Shown here piece by piece: positions 38,401 through 48,060 of a stretch of 64,000 bases of DNA (its first letter is position 1; each line of letters opens with the position of its first letter). The notes under the pieces were generated by a model that saw only the letters and a list, made by a program, of their open reading frames with translations, made no database searches and was not told the DNA's origin. This DNA comes from Vanilla planifolia (lineage: Eukaryota; Streptophyta; Magnoliopsida; Asparagales; Orchidaceae): contig CM043874.1 of the NCBI GenBank assembly GCA_023846275.1, forward strand, positions 23,059,130 through 23,123,129, written 5' to 3'. Both the position numbers and the translations under genes were made by a program.

Positions 38401-40609
38401 TTTCTTTTGATAGATTATCTTTTAAATCCATCATTGAAAGGGATTAGAATTTTAACATTATCTCCATTAACATTTACATTTATTAAATTAATAAACTATC
38501 AGTCTCCAGACTTGATGGTGAAATAATCGGCATAATCACCTCAATATCCTAATTCTCTTTTGTATTTTACTTTTCAATTATCTTCTTTTTTACTCCTGCT
38601 ATCAACATCGAATTCAAGCATTCTAATACCAAAAATATTATGATCTATCTATGAGATGTTATTATTCCTTGACAGCAGACCTTTTTTTCAAGTCACAACA
38701 ATGAAAGTTGAAGCATGATAACGATAAAAAACTAAGAAAGAAAAGAAAAAGAATAGAATTTTTATAAAGAGATTGAATTTTTCAAGAAGTTTTACTTCAA
38801 GAAATTCTGGATTCACAAAATTTTGAATTCATAGAGTTCTGAATTATAGAATTTTGAATAAAGCTCATGTTCACATAACTATTATATATGTAGTTTTAAG
38901 GTCTTAAGGCACATTTTTATAATACAACCAAAATTATTTTGCAAGCCATATATTCATTTCATAAATATATAATTATGGTTTAACTAATAATTGTGCTAAC
39001 ACCTAATTGAGGTTTTTTTTTGTCTTATCTTATCTTTGAGGTTACAAATTTCTTACATGATCAAAGAAAACATGACAATAATAAATCAACATTTTTGCCA
39101 ATAGATAGTCATGATCATCTACAAAATGCATCATAAGGGTGTCTAAATGAAATAAAAAAAAGGCACATTGCATCAAGAATGAGTTGTCACCTTATGAGAT
39201 TTTGTGCATATTAAGCTAATGATATGTAATATTTTGTATTATTATGTCAGTTTCTTTTATAACAAGTGAAGCTTAGCACTTGTAAAGAAACTCAAGATTC
39301 TAAATTATAAGTACATAATTCTTAATCCCTATGATGTGTAAGCCTTGTAGAAGATTAGAAGCTTACTTTATCAACTGTTAATCTCTCTTTTGCCTAAATT
39401 GTACCTATAACACCACCAAGATGCTGGTTAAGCATTTCTTTGATGAACCGTCAATGAGTTTTTTCCATAATTGTGTGCTTTTTCTCATCAATTTAGTCTT
39501 TATTTTCTATTGTATTTTCTCTAGTTGTCTTTGGTTGCAATTGTGGTGATTTGTCAACTCATTATGTTTCACAATAACATTTTTTGTAGTCTCATTAGCA
39601 TTCCTTATTTCCCTAAACTATTGAAAAACATGATTTACAACCACAACCAACCATCTAACAAATTGAAGGCTTGGAATTCCCTTGCCAATTGCATGGCCAA
39701 TGACCACCTAGCTCTCATCCTCACAAGAATGGAATACCTAAATAATGCTATCCACACCCCATACGGTAAATGACATCAATCTCTTCCATCTCCACCTCTC
39801 CCTTCCCCTTCTTCTCCATCTCCAATGGCTCCCCCTTTCAACCATGAAGTTAGGAGGAATGGTATATTATCACCAATATCATATACTTGTTCCTATCATC
39901 AAAGTTCCACTACAATCATCACCACCAATCCATTATCCCTCCTTTATCGACTTGTCCCTCAATTGTCCTCTTAGATTGATCGTGATCTGTGGAACTGTCA
40001 TTTTTCACAATAATTATGCTAAAATTTGTGAGTAAGGCTGTGCTTTTGCCCAGACAGTAAAAGCAGACAATCTTGATCACTTCCCGATTAGAAGATGTTA
40101 CCATTAAAATCCAAAGAACATCGCCTTGCCTGGTGATTCCCACACTGGACGCAGGTTGAGCACGGGACATAGGTGACCGTACTCCCAGAATCCACGATTA
40201 GTGCGAACTCTTGTGGTGGTGTTCCGATGTAGAGCCGAGTGGTGTAATACCTAAAGCCAAATAAAAAAAACCATCACAAACCACGACAGACAAAGAAGGC
40301 CATCGTCTTCAAATCCAGTTCGAGAAGCAAACAGAAGTAACAGTTTCCGTACCCGTAGGTTAAAAGATCGTCGTATAACGGCATACGTGCATTGGGATGC
40401 GATAGGGCGCCGGCCCGAAGCTCCCTAAGGTGAAGACGACTCGCCTCATCAGATCGTCGCGTGGAATTGGAATAAGAGAGAACTAGAGGCAGAACCATCG
40501 GCATCGATGTGCGACCACCGGTGGATGACCGCAGAAAGGTGTGGGAGGAGTTGACCATTTCCGAAGCAATCAAGAGAAGTGAGAGTATGCATGGTGCGAA
40601 GCACTTCAT
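10714..40609 (-). CDS. Pepsin-like (A1) aspartic protease with C-terminal membrane anchor, 12 exons, complete
   Basis: Secretory-pathway aspartic endopeptidase, resembling Arabidopsis At3g50050/At5g43100. Exons on the minus strand: 40609-40353, 40250-40130, 33842-33415, 33314-33158, 16050-15968, 15861-15774, 15500-15428, 15168-14908, 14442-14318, 14232-14131, 14040-13943, 10885-10714. They total 1965 bp and join in frame to 654 residues plus TAG. Seen: hydrophobic signal peptide at about residues 4-17, first catalytic motif DSGS (Asp106), second DSGTT (Asp302), Cys-rich flap region, conserved [11 protein letters not shown] at about 422-432, a Ser/Thr/Pro-rich linker, and a membrane span at about 605-628 followed by a short cytosolic tail ending EQEMQPL. 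All introns are GT-AG except intron 2 (GC-AG). The start is the first ATG ahead of the signal peptide. Introns 2, 4 and 11 are large and hold transposon debris. The substrate is unknown. The family assignment is firm; exact orthology is inferred from memory of the family. Confidence 0.93.
11090..11703 (+). pseudogene. Copia-like gag fragment with CCHC zinc knuckle (in protease intron 11)
   Basis: An open stretch from 11296 to 11703 (135 codons) encodes the zinc knuckle [14 protein letters not shown] (C-x2-C-x4-H-x4-C) followed by a basic region, as in plant Copia gag proteins. It is antisense to the host gene. Upstream sequence from about 11090 has the same composition but is interrupted. No pol domain was found downstream. 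Confidence 0.6.
11704..13942. other. Rest of protease intron 11, no gene recognised
   Basis: 11.7-12.85 kb is purine-rich on the plus strand and may be further decayed transposon interior. 12.85-13.94 kb is ordinary AT-rich intron. Confidence 0.4.
13943..14040 (-). CDS. Aspartic protease exon 11 (C-terminal extension)
   Basis: Residues 566-597, [20 protein letters not shown] then [12 protein letters not shown]. The LPNTFGSY and NVEPPSRR blocks are characteristic. Acceptor atccag|GTT, donor AGAAG|gtatgt. Confidence 0.9.
14131..14232 (-). CDS. Aspartic protease exon 10 (C-terminal extension)
   Basis: Residues 532-565, [20 protein letters not shown] then PAGNSDF. The IFPAG block is conserved in the subgroup. 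Acceptor ttcag|GTT, donor ATA|gtaaat. Confidence 0.88.
14318..14442 (-). CDS. Aspartic protease exon 9 (C-terminal extension)
   Basis: Residues 490-531. [20 protein letters not shown] matches the extension typical of the membrane-anchored subgroup; the exon ends YISSDQ. Acceptor ctcag|GT, donor CAG|gtaaag. Confidence 0.9.
14908..15168 (-). CDS. Aspartic protease exon 8 (end of second lobe and linker)
   Basis: Residues 403-489. It completes the catalytic domain with [20 protein letters not shown] and [13 protein letters not shown], then runs into a low-complexity Ser/Thr/Pro/Lys linker. Acceptor tgacag|GA, donor CTAG|gtaagc (phase 1). Confidence 0.93.
15428..15500 (-). CDS. Aspartic protease exon 7
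   Basis: Residues 379-402: [20 protein letters not shown] then TLIG. Acceptor gcaaag|CAC, donor ATAGGGG|gtatgg (phase 1). A partial tandem copy of this exon lies just upstream in intron 6. This copy is the functional one because it keeps AYCLG, the TTLIGG block and a donor. Confidence 0.93.
15612..15763 (-). repeat. Partial tandem duplicate of protease exon 7 with its acceptor (pseudo-exon in intron 6)
   Basis: The segment 15455-15611, which holds the first part of exon 7 and its acceptor, is repeated at 15612-15763 with an offset of 157 bp. The copy keeps the acceptor gcaaag|CAC and reads [16 protein letters not shown], but lacks the Cys, the [10 protein letters not shown] part and a GT donor. 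It lies between exon 6 and real exon 7, so it is an exon fragment without an exit site. Confidence 0.85.
15774..15861 (-). CDS. Aspartic protease exon 6
   Basis: Residues 349-378: [20 protein letters not shown] then LTPENYLFR, the conserved FPEVDMVF and SPENYLFR-type blocks. Acceptor tttcag|AGA, donor CGG|gtaact (phase 0). Confidence 0.92.
15968..16050 (-). CDS. Aspartic protease exon 5
   Basis: Residues 322-348 plus two bases: [17 protein letters not shown] and GGAG, matching the block that follows FKDA in the family with the same spacing. That match supports a splice across 17.1 kb. Acceptor gacag|CTA, donor GGAAG|gttatt. Confidence 0.9.
19395..19457. repeat. Poly(A) and (AT)n microsatellite
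   Basis: A run of about 17 A followed by about 23 AT repeats. Confidence 0.95.
20044..20222 (+). repeat. Degenerate tandem repeat, about 70-bp unit
   Basis: 'gatgagcaccagcacaggat'-type units recur at 20050, 20084 and 20157. The last two are each followed by 'ggcactggtttgatacc'-type sequence, giving about 70-bp units plus a partial first copy. Confidence 0.7.
22165..22440 (+). repeat. Dispersed intronic repeat, copy 1
   Basis: Shares the ordered blocks 'catcaattgaagttaaagac', 'attcaaaggtcgtgaagatt', 'tttttgctcaagttgacc' and 'cattagattccaccgtt' with 22680-22925. Function unknown. Confidence 0.6.
22680..22925 (+). repeat. Dispersed intronic repeat, copy 2
   Basis: Contains 'atcaaatgaagccaagac', 'acattcaaaggttgttgaaa', 'atttctgctcaaatttgacc' and 'cattagcttccaccgtt', aligned in the same order as copy 1 about 500 bp away. 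Confidence 0.6.
25870..26080 (+). repeat. Dispersed intronic repeat, copy 3 (partial)
   Basis: Contains 'accaaatgaagctgagatat', 'atattcaaaggctattgaca' and 'gtttcagctcaaagcag', matching the first two thirds of copies 1 and 2. Confidence 0.5.
26430..26476. repeat. (GT)n(AT)n microsatellite
   Basis: Short GT run passing into about 20 AT repeats. Confidence 0.95.
27480..29200 (+). mobile_element. Two adjacent Copia-type LTR-derived segments
   Basis: Two LTR-like starts lie in tandem: ctacaagagggggataaatt at 27484 and acccacaagagggagagtga at 28149. Each is followed by a 'cctacatct/cctacgtcaccccc' style block (near 27915 and 28305). The second also has a 'ctatttatagaactcaaatcc' leader near 28774 and a 'ccgttggatctagg' block near 28928. 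No gag or pol was found between or beside them, so these are LTR relics. Ends are approximate. Confidence 0.45.
30429..30482. repeat. (AAT)n microsatellite, interrupted
   Basis: Two runs of AAT/ATA repeats separated by a short imperfect stretch. Confidence 0.9.
31688..31925 (+). repeat. Degenerate tandem repeat, about 80-bp unit, three copies
   Basis: Units begin aaaaaatatataaact at 31688 and 31770 and aaaaaatataagttaact at about 31849. Each continues with 'tttagcactaatcatactaa' and 'gcatagatcatcatagta'-type blocks. Confidence 0.75.
33158..33314 (-). CDS. Aspartic protease exon 4 (second catalytic Asp)
   Basis: Residues 269-321. It starts [19 protein letters not shown] and contains [12 protein letters not shown] with catalytic Asp302, then AFRAFKDA. 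Acceptor caatag|TCC, donor GCG|gtaaaa. It is followed by the 17.1-kb intron 4. Confidence 0.95.
33415..33842 (-). CDS. Aspartic protease exon 3 (core of N-terminal lobe)
   Basis: Largest exon, 142 codons plus two bases, residues 127-268. It runs from [12 protein letters not shown] through [48 protein letters not shown] and [15 protein letters not shown]. These are hallmark strings of this protease subgroup. Acceptor tgtag|GAC, donor CGCAG|gtatgc. Confidence 0.95.
36342..36389 (+). repeat. Three exact copies of a 16-bp unit
   Basis: ataaatttaaaaaatt repeated three times without mismatch, inside the left LTR of the intron 2 element; absent from the right LTR. Confidence 0.95.
38620..38631 (-). 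other. Primer-binding site of the intron 2 LTR element
   Basis: Minus strand TGGTATTAGAAT, near the TGGTATCAGAGC initiator-Met PBS, about 9 bp from the LTR end at 38641. Confidence 0.55.
40130..40250 (-). CDS. Aspartic protease exon 2 (first catalytic Asp)
   Basis: Encodes residues 86-126: [15 protein letters not shown], then [16 protein letters not shown] and GNHQ. It holds catalytic Asp106 and the conserved flap-side cysteines. The acceptor is ctttag|GT. The donor reads CAG|gcaagg, a GC donor; the phase-0 join to DPRF of exon 3 rebuilds the family sequence exactly. Confidence 0.93.
40353..40609 (-). CDS. Aspartic protease exon 1 (signal peptide and propeptide)
   Basis: Encodes residues 1-85 plus two bases of Gly86. 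It opens [18 protein letters not shown], a typical signal peptide, and ends in LLTY just before the first catalytic lobe. The donor is GG|gtacgg. The exon is visibly more GC-rich than its surroundings. Confidence 0.9.
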
Positions 40610-40800
40610 GATCGCCGGCCGTGAAGAAAGAGACCGACAGTGGCAATTCCTTTTCCGTTGCCGGTCTGACGAGACGGTAGCCTATTTGCGTTAAAGAATT
40701 TATTTTTAGAAAGCTTCATTGAGCCATGGACGCCACAAATTACCGCGCCTAGTGCAGCAGTTAGCAACTGCAGCAGTCGCTTAACGTGTCACAATTATAA
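40610..40800 (-). promoter_or_regulatory. 5' flank / probable 5' UTR and promoter of the aspartic protease gene
   Basis: Comparatively GC-rich stretch directly upstream of the protease ATG, ending where the sequence returns to AT-rich DNA near 40780. No TATA box or transcription start could be fixed, so this is by position only. Confidence 0.35.
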
Positions 40801-43400
40801 AAATAACAAATCACCGTGAAAAATAAACTTAAACTTCAAATAATCAAAAAATTAAATTATGCTAAATCCATGAATATTATTTCTAACCCACCTTCTTATA
40901 AATTTTAAAAATAGTATCCCAATGAAGTATGAATTTAAATTAAAACGCCAAACTGCAACAGTATTATTTAAGGTAACTATCTTATAGCCACTTGATTGTA
41001 TGAAATAGAAAATATATAGAAACATATGATTTATCATGAAAAATAGGTTAAATAGGGAAAATTTTTGCTAATGGTGTTAAATGTCATCACTAGCTTTTTT
41101 GTGCTATAAACTAATAAAGAAAATCTCTCATTAGCAAAGAAAAAAATACTTTAGAATTGCATAATAATAGTTTTTATCATTTTTTTTGTCTATCATTTGA
41201 CTTCTCCATCTTCAAGTAGAAAACATCATTTTGTATTTGCTAAATGGTCTTTAATTCTCTAAGCTAGTGATGGATTCATTTTCAAAAAAGTGAAAACACT
41301 AATCACCTTTTGATTTATAATTTTATTAATTTTCTAATAAAGATTGATTGATTTTAATTTCAATATTAGAGAATGCGATGATTTAGTTTATTAATTTTAT
41401 TTTAGCATAAAAATGGCATAAATCAATCATAAATTTTGTTCATATAATAATGCTCCTTACAATAAAGCCTCATTTTGTACTATAGTTGGTTTGTACGTTG
41501 CGATCTTTATGTTATGATCTCTTGTCTATAAAATAACATATGAATAGTGAAGATGTTGCAACATTTTGTGGAATTTGCATTAGTTCTCAAACTTGGCAAT
41601 TACAAATATTTATGTGTGGTCATTCAGCTAATTCTAACACATAAAATTCATAAATAGTTCTACCATCTCAAGAAATATTATCTATGCTCCTAAAAAAGAA
41701 AGTTCTTTAGTTCCTTTGAAAGGCCATGTTTTTTATCCAAGAATTTAGTAAGTGCCTTCAACACTCTTCTTGACAAAAGTTTCTTACAAAATGTTCTACA
41801 GAATAAGAAATGATTCATAAGTCAAGAAAAAAATGATTTTTTTTCTTGAATAGGTCACTTAAATGGGTCATGGAAAAAGCAAAGAAAATGAATAATAATT
41901 TTCTTTCTATTTTGTGATACTTTTTATTTAGATCCTAATTCTGATTAATAATTTTATGGAGTCTTATAGAGTTTTGGAGAGTAACAAATATAAAATATGT
42001 ATAACTCTCAAATTTTTCTTTCTATACGAACCTATTCAAAAGTTATAAATATGATAAATAAAAGTGTTAAAAATCTTAACACCTGAGTAATGATATTATA
42101 TGGATATGAGAGTTTAAGTATGGAAAGTAAAATAATAGATTTTACAACGTAACTTGTAAAGCATGTCATTATGCAAATATTTTAGATTTTAAAATAATTA
42201 TATATTAGGATAGCATTTTGAGATGAATTCACGATAGTTTAATTTTAATTTTTGAATAGTTTAAGTTTAATTTTTGAATGTTGTATGAATTTATTATGCA
42301 TTATAGAAAACAACTATTAAGAAGTCTAAAAAATGAGTTGATTAAATATGATCAAATAGAATCTTTTCCCAAAGATTAAAATACTTTGCCATGTTCTATT
42401 TTTTTTATCTATTTACATCTATTGTGTAGCAATTTGGAAAATGTGCAAAGAGGAAGATAAAGAGACAAAAGAGGAAAATGCATTAGAGAAAAAAAAAGAG
42501 AGAGAGAGTTGATCTAAGAGAAAAAGGGAAAGGTAGGAGAGAGAAAGCTTCGGTTAAACAGAAAAATTGTTAAAAATAAATAAAAGAAATAAGATAAATA
42601 TATTTAATATATTTTTCTTTGAAAGTGAGTTCATATTTCTTTGCAAAGTTTATATAATTTAGTTATGATAGGTTTGTATGTTTGAACATATTATAAGATA
42701 GAATGTGAAATTATTATGAATTATAAATTTATTATAATTTATATAAAATAGTAAATTATACATGAACAAATGATTAAATCATATCTTTAATGTTAAAAGA
42801 AAGTTATTGACAAGAGATAAAGAAAAAAGAGAAAAATTAAAAAATAAAATGGATACAAATTTGATACAATTATATGATTATATATATATATATATATGAG
42901 ATAGAATAAGAAACATGGACAAGAGATAAACAAACAATAAGTAATTTTATAAATAAATATAATAATTATGATGTAAATATGATTATTATCATTATTATAT
43001 TAAAAGAGAATAAAAATTTTGAAAATATAATTAAAGAAAAAGAGCTAAATGATAAAAAAGAATAAAAAAATCTTAATATTATTATGCATTAATAGATTAA
43101 GTTTATTTTTGTTTATTTTATTGTATCTTATTTGTTCATTATGATATTGTTATTATATAATAATGAATTATTACATATTCTTATCTATTAAAGGCTCTTA
43201 TCATTCTTATTCACAATAGCATGTGGCTATTCCACACTAAGATAAAGGCAAGAGTGAGTGTGGAGGTGAGAATATATCTTGATTATTACTAAGTTTGAGA
43301 GTTTTTAAATATACTAAGTATTAATTTTGTTATATATTTTATGTCTTTGGTCATGTTGGGATGTATGGATAATTTGTATAGTAGTGTCTTCTATTTTATT
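40801..43400. other. AT-rich intergenic DNA, probably including an undetected 5' LTR
   Basis: No gene recognised. A short (AT)n run lies at 42880-42897 and purine-rich patches near 42.45-42.55 kb. The part before 43540 should contain the 5' LTR of the plus-strand Ty3/gypsy fragment, but its start was not found. Confidence 0.4.
42880..42897. repeat. Short (AT)n microsatellite
   Basis: About nine AT repeats. Confidence 0.85.
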
Positions 43401-43545
43401 TTTTAATTTTTATTTTCTATCATATTACTTTTGTTTTATTATTATTTGGATTATGAAATATGTTAATTGTCTTATTACAACTCCCATTTAAATGATGTCA
43501 TTTTTTTGATAAATCACTCATTAGTCAATGCGAGATGTCATAGTG

Positions 43546-45080
43546 TGGTATTAAAGCAAAGTTTAAGATTTTATAAATAAGAATACTAGTATTAAATATA
43601 AAAAAATATATTATTATATATTAATATATATTGATATAAGTGAATATTATGAAATTAATTTATGAAAATATCAAATATATACATGTATATGAATTTAAAG
43701 AATGACAAGAATTTGAAAAAAAAGTAAAATATAGAAATATAGAAATAAAGAAAGATAAAATTTTTAATTAATAGATTGATAACAATAATAAGCTAACATA
43801 GATACTAACATATTCTCTGTTGTAGGTACTAATGGGTATGTTATATGATCATAGATAGACTAGATAATGGAATAATTTTAGAGAATGTACTTTATTTCAT
43901 AAGAGTGATGGATCTAATAATAACAAAAAATTAGTTGAAATAGATGGGATGAGTTTTTAATAAAATCAGTCTGTTTAGAAGATAAAAAGATGTTCTTATC
44001 AGTTATGATTCTAGATGAAGTAATTCATTTATTATAAGAATTTAAGTGTATAATTCAATTTAGGGTGAGGTCACATATGACATCACGTAAAAAGAGCTTA
44101 TTGAGGATTTTGAGAAATGATATATCCTTATATCAACTTAATTATTCTAGAAAGAATGATAATGATAGATGAGTAGAGCAAGATTAATAACTCTTAATCG
44201 AGAAAAAAAATAAGTAAAAGAAGAAGTGGATTCCAAAGGTTCTAAGCTATACCACTACCTAAGAAGAGAACTTCTAATAGCAATGGTGGTGATAGTTATC
44301 AAAAAAATAGCATTTAGTAGCTATATAATAGGTACATGACTTAATATTATTAAACTTAATATTAGATCTAATGGTGCATTGAGATGTGATAATTGTGAAA
44401 GATGGATTAAGGTGTTAGTTTAGATAAGGAGTTTCATTGTGATGTTTTATTTGTGGATAGTTTAGGCATATGTCTAGAATAGGCCCTCAAATTAGATCTA
44501 AGATAGAAATAGCATCAAGATCTTAAGATTATAATAAGGGTATTTTAGGTCAATGTAGAGTCAGCACTATAATATCAAGAGGCTTAAATAAAGGTCAAAT
44601 AATTGGATGATAAGCAAATGTTAGAATTTATGCCATCATCCATATAAATGTATTGTAGATATTTTATTTTTGTGAAGTTTATTATTATTTATTTTTTTAT
44701 TATGAAACTTTACATTCTTTCATTTTATTATGTATAACTAAAAAAGTTAAGAACCAAACCACGTGAATTAGAAGATTAAATTTTTAATTAATTTGTCATA
44801 TGAAAATTAGAATAGATTATAAAAGTATATTTAAGAAAAATTGAGTTAAAGAGAAAATAAATTCTTGTGTAATTAATTTTATATTAATAATAGAATTTGA
44901 TGTCATATTAGATATGTAAGGAAATATAAGTTATATCATGAGCTTGATATAAAGTCATATAATATTTTATTTATTTTTGTAGTATTTATATTTATTTGAG
45001 TTATAATAAATCATATAAGACTACCATGATATTTTTTTTATTATTTTATTAGATATGGATATTTTTGTTATTTTAGTTCA
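43546..45080 (+). mobile_element. Ty3/gypsy fragment: PBS, gag and protease remnants
   Basis: TGGTATTAAAGC (43546-43557) follows an LTR-like end (gagatgtca) and matches a decayed initiator-Met PBS. A gag remnant follows (GMSF near 43940). The zinc-knuckle remnant at about 44440-44490 keeps the CFY..G and HMSR parts after a frame correction, with its second and last Cys lost. Protease-region remnants are KPRELED near 44752-44776 and EFDVILDM near 44893-44916. Stops are frequent. No RT is seen; the element is cut off near 45.1 kb. Confidence 0.75.
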
Positions 45081-45103
45081 AGTTAAGATTAATCTTTATA
45101 CCA

Positions 45104-45126
45104 CTCTCTCTCTCTCTCTCTCTCTT

Positions 45127-45152
<26 letters not shown>
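45104..45152. repeat. (CT)n(TA)n compound microsatellite
   Basis: About 11 CT repeats followed by about 13 TA repeats, at the point where the Ty3/gypsy fragment ends. Confidence 0.95.
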
Positions 45153-45159
<7 letters not shown>

Positions 45160-45189
45160 GTTGATAAAAAAATAAAATTTCAAATTAGT

Positions 45190-48060
45190 ATTTAGATATT
45201 TGATTTTTTCTATCATGGAGATCTTGGGGGGTTCAAGAGTATGCTAGCAAAGGAGACAAGTTGTTTTTTCTTTCCATTTTTTTCTTTCTTCACTATTGTC
45301 TACCACTTTTGGCATCAGAGTTCAATTTTTTCTTTATCAATTTTTTTATATCAAAACATCCCTATCTTCACCAATTTTAGTATCAAATCTATTGCCTTCT
45401 TTATCAATTTTTAATATCAAAGACTAGTTTAGATCCAACTACAAATTTCGACCTTATCTCTTCTTTATCAATTTTGTTTCACAACTTATTTCATGGTGAC
45501 TCAACCACCATGATGATTTTCCCTTAACAACCATTATGTCATTATTACTTTCTTCTCCTTTGGTTGAGACTAATGGCTTAGAATTGCTCATTAATAAGCA
45601 TCTCAAGCCTTCTTATCATCATTTACAATTGTTAATCCCAAAGTTTTCCTTATGCTCTTAGCTTTTTTCTCACTTGATTGCTCATGAGGTCTAGCCAACA
45701 TACACATCACCAATTTTTTAATAAATTATCCTCTATTAATGCATTCCACAACCCCTATTTAAGTTCATCCTGAGCTATAATCTTGTAGAACTCCACTCTC
45801 AATATCATTATAGGTTGGCCATAATCCAACTTTTACAACAAATTACTTATGGCTATCTTAAAACCTTAACCAACCAATATAGCTTATTTATTAGGTTTCT
45901 TTATCCTTATTTGTGCTTTTAAATAAGCTTTAACTCTAAGCTCAAGGACTTAGCACTTCAATTTAATTCATTTTTCTCATAGCCTTGGTTCTCATGAGAT
46001 ACACCATTAACTCTCCATGCCTATCAAGTTAACCCGAGGCACTACCTTCTAGCTAAGGTTTTCTTTGAGCCACACTCTCACCCCAAAGCACTATTTAGGA
46101 TTCCCAACCTATGGATTAAGAGTCTTAAAAGGGTCAACTTATGGTCTTTCCCATAATCTTAAGTCATTCTTATTAAAAATCTAGGTTCACATAAGTTCTT
46201 ATGAAGACCCTCCATGCTTGCTAGGCTATCCTATGCTATCCTATGCCATTTAACTTATCTAAAGGCCTTTCTTGAGCCACTCACTATCATAAACCACCAT
46301 CTAGAGTGTCCAACCTATGACATAAGAGTCTTAAATAGCTAACTTATGGTCATATCTATATTATAAAACATTCCAAAGCTTTAACTAAAACTTATGATAA
46401 CTATTTAGCCCATTAGTCAAGCCTTAGCACATTTTTTAAGGTTGTATCCCATGCCATTGCTCATCCCTAATCACAATATAGCCAATCCAAAGCTAAGTTA
46501 TACTCAAGGGCTCTATAAGTTCTTCTAGCTTTTAATCATAATCTTAAGTCTTATTTCGAAGTTTACTTATTCCATAACAAATCATAAGTATATTCACAAG
46601 TCACATCTTTTGATCATTATCACGACCATTATCACTCTCTTCGATGGTTTACCACAAGGCTTCTCACTTTAAACCTCTTTTTTAAGGCTACCCATAGCCT
46701 TAGCTAACTTTAAATTTTTAACCCTAGTGACTTATATTTCAAATCCTTGGATCTTCAAATTTCAAACCTTAATCCTTTAAATTTCAATTCCCAAGGTTTT
46801 TGAAATTCAAACCATAAGCCATTTAAATTTCAAACCTTAAGACCTTTGAGTTTTAACTATAAGGTCTTTAATTTTTTAAATATTAGAGCCTTTGATTTTC
46901 AAACCCTAAGACATTTATAAGACCTTAGACTTTCTTAGTAATCTCAACTTAACTTTAGGCTTAGCCTAAGGTTAACCTAGCCTAGAAGCTAATTCCAAAA
47001 TTTTTAATTTCGAATTCTTACTAAACCAAATCCATATGCTCTTTATAAAGTTACATGAGATCATAACTCAATCTTAGCCTTCCTTTAAGACAAAACCTGA
47101 GACTTCCAAGCCTCTAATCCTAGAAACCTAAGAGCTCTTGTTACCTTAAAAGCCATGTAAGGTCCTACTAAGATCTCTTAATACATCCAAAGCCATTTGT
47201 TATGTTTTATTAGTCAAATCTAAGGCTTGCCCAAGGCAACGATCCTCTCTTGGTTGTAGGAATTCAACATGTAGAGTTTGATTATAAAAGGAGAATTTAC
47301 ATAAGTACATGCTTACCCAAGAATTACCTCATTATAAACCCCTCTTTATAATTTCAACATCCAAGGTTTGCACCAAAAACATCAACCCATCACAACATTA
47401 AATCTAAGGTAATAGAGCTCTTATCTTGATTTGAATTCCATTTTTTAAATATACCTGAATCTTACAATCCCACAAACATGTTTAGTTGAGACCATTTCTT
47501 CCTCTTACAAAGAATAACCAAAGCCTTTAAGCTTGCATTTGTACTTAGTTGTACCCATCTTCTTCTTCTTAAGCTTAACCTAATTATTGACTTAACCCAA
47601 GCATTCTTCTAAGGCCTAATCTCATGATGCCCAAGCTTCCAACGTAGAAAATGAGAGCTCCAAGTGCCATAGAAACCATCTATATTTCTCAATAGGTGCA
47701 GTCAATGCATATGAAGCCCTTAATTGAACCATGACATCAAGCCCTAAGGCTTACCTGAGGTAATAATATCATTTGGCCACAATAATTAAGCAATTATGGT
47801 TTGGTTAATGGAAAAGAAAGTTGGAAGATTAAGACACCCGAGGCTACAAGGCTCCAATGGCCAAAATATACTTCTAAAATTCAATTCAACAAAGAAGAAA
47901 AATGTAAGAATTCATGCATAATACATAACATGGATTTCAAAAATTCTAGTGCTAATATTGTAATAATGATTTCATCTAAGCATGGATTTAGTCATAACAA
48001 GCACATAATAATGGCATCAAAGTGATAGTCCTTGGCTTTGTGTGAGAAACTTCATTGTAA
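45190..48060. other. Unassigned intergenic DNA with a distinct 'ccttaag/ctaagg' word bias
   Basis: Less AT-rich than its neighbours and full of short recurring words such as cctaaggc and ccttaagc on the plus strand. No coding family recognised. See the tandem-like section at 46725-46935. Confidence 0.4.
46725..46935 (+). repeat. Degenerate short repeat, period about 25-35 bp
   Basis: Variants of tttcaaaccttaagacctttga recur at least six times in 200 bp. Confidence 0.5.

Larger units (their letters stand above)
36167..38870 (-). mobile_element. Short, decayed LTR retrotransposon with two LTRs, minus orientation
   Basis: Two direct repeats share TGATCTATCTA and then, after a short gap, 'acagacctttcttttcgagt', 'ttgaagcgtgataatgg' and 'aagaaattatagaagaaag'-type blocks: 36167 to about 36425 and 38641 to about 38870. 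The TG start is at the same point in both. Just inside the right copy, the minus strand reads TGGTATTAGAATGC, a primer-binding site like the initiator-Met one. Farther in, a gag-like block ([12 protein letters not shown]) is visible near 38201-38256. The interior of about 2.2 kb is too short for a full pol. Confidence 0.7.
33843..40129 (-). other. Intron 2 of the aspartic protease gene (6.3 kb, GC-AG)
   Basis: Donor CAG|gcaagg at 40129, acceptor tgtag|GAC at 33843. It holds a short LTR element (36.17-38.87 kb). The rest (33.85-36.15 and 38.9-40.1 kb) shows no recognised gene. Confidence 0.9.

Noticed and set aside
39525..40035. Overlapping plus-strand frames of 82 and 96 codons in intron 2
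   Set aside because: No recognisable family or conserved motif; Pro/Ser-rich end reflects a pyrimidine-rich tract.
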